This document shows, one piece after another, positions 58,708-64,000 of a stretch of 64,000 nucleotides of DNA. This DNA comes from Candidatus Acidiflorens stordalenmirensis (GTDB lineage Bacteria > Acidobacteriota > Terriglobia > Terriglobales > Acidobacteriaceae), in contig PLIC01000132.1 of NCBI GenBank assembly GCA_003139995.1, positions 4,900-68,899 of the forward strand. The letters run 5' to 3'. A model generated the notes under the pieces. It worked only from the letters and a program-made list of their open reading frames with translations, was not told the origin of the DNA and made no database searches. A program made the translations under genes and the position numbers. Position 1 is the stretch's first letter. The number at the start of each line of letters is the position of its first letter.

Positions 58708-59031
58708 GACTGGCCGGAGATGTTTCGCATGGGAAGGGCGCTGGAACTCAACGGCTTTACCCTGCAAACAACCTTCAACAGCGTAGCAGGGTTTGTTCGA
58801 TCCCAATGGTAATGTCGGCAAATATGGTCGAAGAGAACCATCAGCCAAGCTTCGCAGGAAATCGAGATTTGTGGAGTCGCCGCGACTTGCGTGATCGGTC
58901 ATTGGGCTTCGCAGCCATCCAAATAAAGTGGAACAATCATTTTGAAACCCAGCCCCCGCTTGTCAAAGAGCATCGCAGAACGCAGAATGACTCAGGCGCT
59001 CTAGGAGGGAAATCCTTGAGATTGTCTCAAC

Positions 59032-60102
59032 ATGGATAAGGTTCGGATACTGTTCCTCCCTGGAGTGGATGCGGACAACACCAACGCCCAGAGTTTGAAC
59101 GTCCGTGAGATTGCGCTGCGTCTCGATCCCGAACGCCTCCAAAGCACTCTCTGGTACGAACAGGAACCCGACCCACGGTTACGGAACCGTGATGGCATCC
59201 GACTGCTACAATTGCCGGCTCGCGGCAAAACCCTTCGAATCGTAAGGGAACTCTTGGCTGGCTACGACATCATCGCCTACATGGACTACAGCCCAGCGAG
59301 CTACTTTTTCCTTCACCTGCCCCGCGCCGTGCGACAGCGCACGAAGGCAGTGTTGCACGCCGAAGCACCCCAGGCCCAGATTGTGAGCGCCTCGCGGGCG
59401 CTGCAGTTCCTCTATCAGGGTGTTGTCCGTCGCTGTGATGTCTACACTGGCATCACGGAATTCGTCGCCCGCGACATCTACAGCTCCGCAAGAAAGCAGG
59501 CGACCTATATTCTTCCGGTGGGGGTTGATACCAGCCTGTTCGCTGCTCCTTCGCAGCGAACGAGATCCGTCCCCACCGTGCTGTTCGCAGGAACGCTGAT
59601 GGAACGTAAGGGCCCCCAATACGTAATCGACGCGGCCGCGCTTTTCCGTGACGCGAATTTCAGGCTGGTAGGCGCCGGGCGGCAGGGATTCGAAACGGTC
59701 TTACAGGAGAAAATCACTCAGCTGGGCTTAAACAATGTAGCGTTGGAAGGTCCCAAAACCCAGTCGCAGATACTTGAGATCATGCGCACAAGCGATATCT
59801 TTATTCTGCCATCGCGGTTGGAGGGAATTCCCAAGGTCACGCTCGAGGCGGCGGCCACGGGCTTGCCGTGCATCGTGTTTCACGACTATGAAGCCCCGTC
59901 CGTCGTGGATGGAGTCACGGGTTTTCAGGTCTCAACTCTCGACGAGATGATGCAGCGCTTGGGACAACTGATCTCCGATCTTCCGTTGCGAGAGCAAATG
60001 GGACTTGCAGCGCGCAAGCATGTGTTGCAGTTCGATTGGGATCTGGTGAGCAGGCTGTGGCAGGACGCTTACCTCGGAATCGCTGCGGCGCGGCCGGCCT
60101 GA
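59032..60102 (+). CDS. Glycosyltransferase family 4
   Basis: TVLFAGTLMERKGPQYVIDAA; ILPSRLEGIPKVTLEAAATGLPCIVF. Confidence 0.93.
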   Translation: MDKVRILFLPGVDADNTNAQSLNVREIALRLDPERLQSTLWYEQEPDPRLRNRDGIRLLQLPARGKTLRIVRELLAGYDIIAYMDYSPASYFFLHLPRAVRQRTKAVLHAEAPQAQIVSASRALQFLYQGVVRRCDVYTGITEFVARDIYSSARKQATYILPVGVDTSLFAAPSQRTRSVPTVLFAGTLMERKGPQYVIDAAALFRDANFRLVGAGRQGFETVLQEKITQLGLNNVALEGPKTQSQILEIMRTSDIFILPSRLEGIPKVTLEAAATGLPCIVFHDYEAPSVVDGVTGFQVSTLDEMMQRLGQLISDLPLREQMGLAARKHVLQFDWDLVSRLWQDAYLGIAAARPA

Positions 60103-60164
60103 CCACGGAAAGAGTCGTCGCGTCTGAAACTCAAGGGATTCATGGCCATGGATCCGGCCACGCC

Positions 60165-61136
60165 ATGCAACCTGCTAGGATAAGCACAGTAAGTAATGGC
60201 AGCCACCGGAAAGCCCCTAACCATGTCCACCGGGAAGGCCACGCTGGAGGGAGCCAGACATTTGTGCTGAAGGTCGCGCAAGGCTTGATTTACCCAATTT
60301 CCAGTCTTTGGAACGAGGAATCCAACCAGGGTCAGCGAACCGTAAAACTGTGTACCTTTGTCGGCTGGCAGCTATGGAAGAGGATCGTTCGCAAACCAAT
60401 CACCGTTTCACTTTTCAATGGCAAGCGGTTTATCGCTTACCCGGACTGCCCTGTGTCTTCCGGAGTTTTGTACACGCGCGTCCCCAATAGCAGGAACATA
60501 CTCTTCGTCAGAAAGCATCTGTCGGGGGGAACACTGATCGATGTCGGAGCCAATGTTGGTTCAGTAAGCCTTTTGCTGGCCGACAAGATAGAAAACGCGA
60601 TTCTGTTTGAGCCGAACCCGGTGGCAGCCGCGCGCGCCCGGGAGAACCTTGCTCGGAATCAGCTTGGTTTCAAGGTTTACGAGTTTGCTCTTTCCGATAC
60701 CAACGGTGAGATCCGCTTTGAGTGCCATGGAGGCGTCGACGTGGGGGCGCACGTTGTTGTTAACGTTCCAGACAGCCAGACTGCCACCCGTGTGGTCCAA
60801 TGCATCATGTTCGATGAATTTCTGCGCCAGCATGGCGATCCCGACTTTCCAGTTTCTCTGGTCAAGATCGACGTGGAGGGTCATGAAAACTCGGTTCTTC
60901 GCGGGATGCGGCAGTTTCTTGCCGAGAAGAGGCCACCGCTGGTGATGTTTGAGTATCTGGAACGGACGAATCTTGAGCAGACGATCAGTATCTTCGCGGG
61001 AGTTGGATACCGGGTTTTCGAATTGGGGACGAATGGTCCGCTCGCTGTCACTGGTCGAGTGGAACCCCTGCAGGATTTGTTCGCATGTCCTTTGGAGCGC
61101 ATGCCTGAGATGGGCGTGGCCAGCGTAGGGTTATGA
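60165..61136 (+). CDS. FkbM family methyltransferase
   Basis: GGTLIDVGANVGSVSLLLADKIENAILFEPNP; VSLVKIDVEGHENSVLRGM. Confidence 0.92.
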   Translation: MQPARISTVSNGSHRKAPNHVHREGHAGGSQTFVLKVAQGLIYPISSLWNEESNQGQRTVKLCTFVGWQLWKRIVRKPITVSLFNGKRFIAYPDCPVSSGVLYTRVPNSRNILFVRKHLSGGTLIDVGANVGSVSLLLADKIENAILFEPNPVAAARARENLARNQLGFKVYEFALSDTNGEIRFECHGGVDVGAHVVVNVPDSQTATRVVQCIMFDEFLRQHGDPDFPVSLVKIDVEGHENSVLRGMRQFLAEKRPPLVMFEYLERTNLEQTISIFAGVGYRVFELGTNGPLAVTGRVEPLQDLFACPLERMPEMGVASVGL

Positions 61137-62284
61137 ACCGCAAAACTGTGATGCTTACGGAAATCATCGCCCCTTACCGCATCCCCGTGTTCAATGCGCT
61201 TGCGACCCACCAGGGGATCGATCTGAAGGTGATCTTTCTTTCGGAAACGCACCCTACCCTAAGGCAATGGCGCGTGTACAAAGATGAAATTCGCTTCTCA
61301 TATGAAGTGCTGCCCTCTTGGCGGTTTCGCGTCGGCCATTCGCACTTTCTGTTGAATGCGGGGCTTTCGGCGTCTTTGAAGAAGTTTTCCCCAGAGGCGA
61401 TTATTTGCGGTGGGTACAACTACATTGCCTCTTGGCAAGCGCTGATGTGGGCACGCCGCCGGGGGGTCCGGTTCATTTTGTGGTCGGAGAGCAACGCGCA
61501 AGAGGCGCGCGGCCAGCGCAAGCCGGTGGAATTCTTGAAGACACATTTCCGAAAGCGCTGCGACGGGTTTGTAGTACCGGGCAAATCAGCCTTCGAATAT
61601 CTGCGATTGCTGGGATCTCCGGCAGAGCGCATTTTTACCGCGCCCAACGCGGTCGATACCACTTTTTTTGCAACGCAGGCGGAGCAAGTGAAGCGCGAGC
61701 CGGCCGTATTTCGAGAGAAGTTCGGGCTTCCGCGGCGGTTCATCCTGTTTGTGGGAAGGTTGGTTCGGATAAAAGGTGTTTTTGATCTCCTCGAAGCGTA
61801 TGCCAAACTAGAGAGTGGCCTGCGATCGGAGGTGGGCTTGGTGTTTGCAGGCGATGGTGTCTCCAGAGAGGAACTGGTGCGACAGGCGAAACTGGTCAGC
61901 CCGGGGACGTTTTGTTTTCCGGGATTTGCGCAACGGGAAGATCTGGCGGGTCTATATGCGCTCGCGGAAACCTTGGTTCTACCGACGCACAGCGAAGTAT
62001 GGGGTTTGGTGGTGAATGAAGCGATGGCATGCGGGCTTCCGATCATCGTGAGCAGTGTCGCGGGATGTGTAGCCGACCTGGTCGAAGATGGGTGGAATGG
62101 TTATGTCGTGCCTCCCGGAGATTCGGAGAAACTCAGCGTGGCGATCAATTCTCTGGTGCGGCAACCTGAGCAAAGGCAGCGGATGCGCGCGCGCAGCTCG
62201 GAACGAATTCGAAACTACTCACCGGAAGCATGCGCCGATGGCCTAGCCGCGGCCGCGATCTCCGCTGCTACGGGGGCTCGATGA
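61133..62284 (+). CDS. Glycosyltransferase family 4
   Basis: FILFVGRLVRIKGVFDLLEAY; LPTHSEVWGLVVNEAMACGLPIIVS. Confidence 0.93.
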   Translation: MNRKTVMLTEIIAPYRIPVFNALATHQGIDLKVIFLSETHPTLRQWRVYKDEIRFSYEVLPSWRFRVGHSHFLLNAGLSASLKKFSPEAIICGGYNYIASWQALMWARRRGVRFILWSESNAQEARGQRKPVEFLKTHFRKRCDGFVVPGKSAFEYLRLLGSPAERIFTAPNAVDTTFFATQAEQVKREPAVFREKFGLPRRFILFVGRLVRIKGVFDLLEAYAKLESGLRSEVGLVFAGDGVSREELVRQAKLVSPGTFCFPGFAQREDLAGLYALAETLVLPTHSEVWGLVVNEAMACGLPIIVSSVAGCVADLVEDGWNGYVVPPGDSEKLSVAINSLVRQPEQRQRMRARSSERIRNYSPEACADGLAAAAISAATGAR

Positions 62285-63711
62285 ATTCCGTGAAACCGCT
62301 GCAGTGGGCTGGCATCGTGCTGGGCTTGAGCCTAGCACTGTATTTTATTTATCCCCATTTGCAATACTTCGGCAACGTTACTTTCTTAGGAGGGATCTTG
62401 CTGCTGGAGGTAATCATCGCCGGCCTCTGGGAATATGATCAACGTTTTTTTGTTCTGCTGATGATCGCCTTTGTTTGGGCTGGCATGCATGTCCCCCTGC
62501 GAGGCGCCTGGACAGGTGGACGCTGGGTCGTGCTATCTGCGGGAGCAGTCGTTGGTTACATTGTTTGGACGAAGACTCCCCGCAGGCCTTTCGGATCGTT
62601 ACATCTGATCGCTTTCTTTTGCGTCTGCGCCGCGTTTGTCTCCGCCACGGTTTCTCCGTTTATACAGATGGCGTTCCTCAAGGCTTTGAGCCTGTTCTTT
62701 CTTTTTCTATATTGTGCTTCGGGCGCGCGCCTGGCGGTTCTCGGCCGGGAAGACCGTTTTTTTCATGGTCTGCTCTGGGGAAGTGAGATAGCGGTCTATA
62801 TCACGGCAATCTGCTATTTCGGTTTGGGTGAAAGTATTTGGGGTAATCCCAACTCCCTCGGCGCGGCGATGAGCATCGGATTGTTCCCTATCCTGTTGTG
62901 GGGATGGCTCACCAGCGATGGGCCCGCGGTGAGGTTCCGCAGGTTGGTCGCCCTGCTTCTTTGCACGTACCTTGTTTATTTCAGCATGGCACGCGCTGGA
63001 ATGGTTTCGGTAGTGCTCGTCACACTCATCTGCTGTTTTTGCCTGCACCAGTACAAGTTGCTGGCGAAGGTAGTGGCACTGGTTCTGTTCCTGGTTGCTG
63101 TCGCTGGGATGTTAGCTCCGGGAACTTTAGACAAGTCGCTGGGAGACCTGAAGGATGCAGTGCTTTACAAGGGGCACAAGGAAGAAGGCATGCTGGGTTC
63201 GCGGCGGACGCCTTGGGAAAAGTCGATTGACTCGATCAAAGAGCATCCGTTGTTCGGAACGGGATATGGCACGAGTCCGACGGGCGAGGATCCCAGAATG
63301 GTTTTCGGAATCGGAACCTATAATACAAGATCGGAGACGGATCGCGAGCACGGCAGCAGCTACATAACCATTGCAGAGTGGGTGGGCCTGTTGGGTGTAA
63401 TGCCCTTCGTGGGGATACTGGGGGTGACGGTGTCGAACGTGTGGAAAGTCTGCGCCTGGATGAACCGAACCGCCGACCCACGCCATTACTCGATTCCGCT
63501 GGCCATGGTGATATTGGCGGGTCTGGTTCACGGCAGCTTCGAGGATTGGCTTTTTGCGGTGGGTTCTTATCTCTGTGTGTATTTTTGGGTTTTTGCATTT
63601 ATACTCGCGGACCTTGTTCCTGGCACCGTTGCGGTCCCATTAGACGGCGTTGTTTCCCGAGCTTCCCGTCCGTCGCCAGCCGGTTTTGGAGCGGTCGTGC
63701 CCAACCGATGA
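62281..63711 (+). CDS. O-antigen ligase/polymerase (Wzy/WaaL-like)
   Basis: Polytopic; HPLFGTGYGTSP...REHGSSYITIAEWVGLLGVMPFVGILG; start at MNSVKPLQW. Confidence 0.85.
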   Translation: MNSVKPLQWAGIVLGLSLALYFIYPHLQYFGNVTFLGGILLLEVIIAGLWEYDQRFFVLLMIAFVWAGMHVPLRGAWTGGRWVVLSAGAVVGYIVWTKTPRRPFGSLHLIAFFCVCAAFVSATVSPFIQMAFLKALSLFFLFLYCASGARLAVLGREDRFFHGLLWGSEIAVYITAICYFGLGESIWGNPNSLGAAMSIGLFPILLWGWLTSDGPAVRFRRLVALLLCTYLVYFSMARAGMVSVVLVTLICCFCLHQYKLLAKVVALVLFLVAVAGMLAPGTLDKSLGDLKDAVLYKGHKEEGMLGSRRTPWEKSIDSIKEHPLFGTGYGTSPTGEDPRMVFGIGTYNTRSETDREHGSSYITIAEWVGLLGVMPFVGILGVTVSNVWKVCAWMNRTADPRHYSIPLAMVILAGLVHGSFEDWLFAVGSYLCVYFWVFAFILADLVPGTVAVPLDGVVSRASRPSPAGFGAVVPNR

Positions 63712-64000
63712 TCAGATTGTTTATCAATGGCCTAGCCGCGAGTGCAGGTGGAGGCCTTACCTATCTGCGCAATGTGATTCCCCATCTCGCGCGGAGAGTG
63801 GACGCGGAAACTACGGTGCTGTTGAGCCCCGCGATTCGCCGGGAGTTTGGAGAGCTTCCGAACATTTCCTTTGTCGAGGACCTGGAGTCTTACAGCGCGC
63901 CTCGGCGTTTTGTTCGTGAGCAGACGACGCTGCCGAACTTGATCCGGCGCAGTGGCGCGCAGGTGTTGATTTCCGCGGGCAACTTTGCGCTTTGGAAATC
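63708..64000 (+). CDS. Glycosyltransferase, truncated by window end
   Basis: MIRLFINGLAASAGGGLTYLRNVIPHLARRVDAETTVLLSP..; ATGA overlap with preceding gene. Confidence 0.75.
   Translation, partial: MIRLFINGLAASAGGGLTYLRNVIPHLARRVDAETTVLLSPAIRREFGELPNISFVEDLESYSAPRRFVREQTTLPNLIRRSGAQVLISAGNFALWK

Noticed and set aside
1-64000. CRISPR arrays, rRNA, tRNA, transposase or integrase genes
   Set aside because: No regularly spaced direct repeats, no recognisable RNA gene cores, no transposase-like ORF by eye; a dedicated search was not run.

Overview
GC-rich bacterial chromosome window. Gene content and intergenic repeat style resemble Acidobacteriota, but that is inference only. Left part (0-29 kb): a minus-strand Tad/Flp pilus assembly locus (tadC, tadB, tadA/cpaF, cpaE/tadZ, secretin cpaC, cpaB, plus a 55-aa Flp pilin missed by the ORF track), GT87-like membrane proteins, an FHA/GAF/SpoIIE phosphatase, nth, DedA, thrC, pcm, a UbiA/MqnP-like prenyltransferase, mqnE and msrA. 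Three ParE-type toxin-antitoxin modules (one decayed) and several repeat families are interspersed. Middle (29-34.7 kb): a TolB-like protein, a B12-binding radical SAM protein and a decayed, structured spacer. Right part (34.7-64 kb): a large surface-glycan locus. It holds an FkbH - ACP - MaoC/SDR fusion - GNAT module, a polysaccharide deacetylase, and a pseudaminic acid pathway (pseB, C, F, G, I, no obvious pseH) interrupted by gene fragments. It also has a flippase, an O-antigen ligase/polymerase, several GT4 glycosyltransferases, FkbM methyltransferases, a sulfatase-fold enzyme and an acyltransferase with an apparent frameshift. Most interesting: (1) the carrier-protein acyl module next to a PseH-less Pse pathway; (2) a MITE-like ~100-bp repeat family with terminal inverted repeats and a head hairpin; (3) iterated-word inverted-repeat spacers and a REP-like unit nested in another repeat; (4) recombination scars inside the Pse locus. 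No rRNA, tRNA, CRISPR array or transposase gene was recognised.
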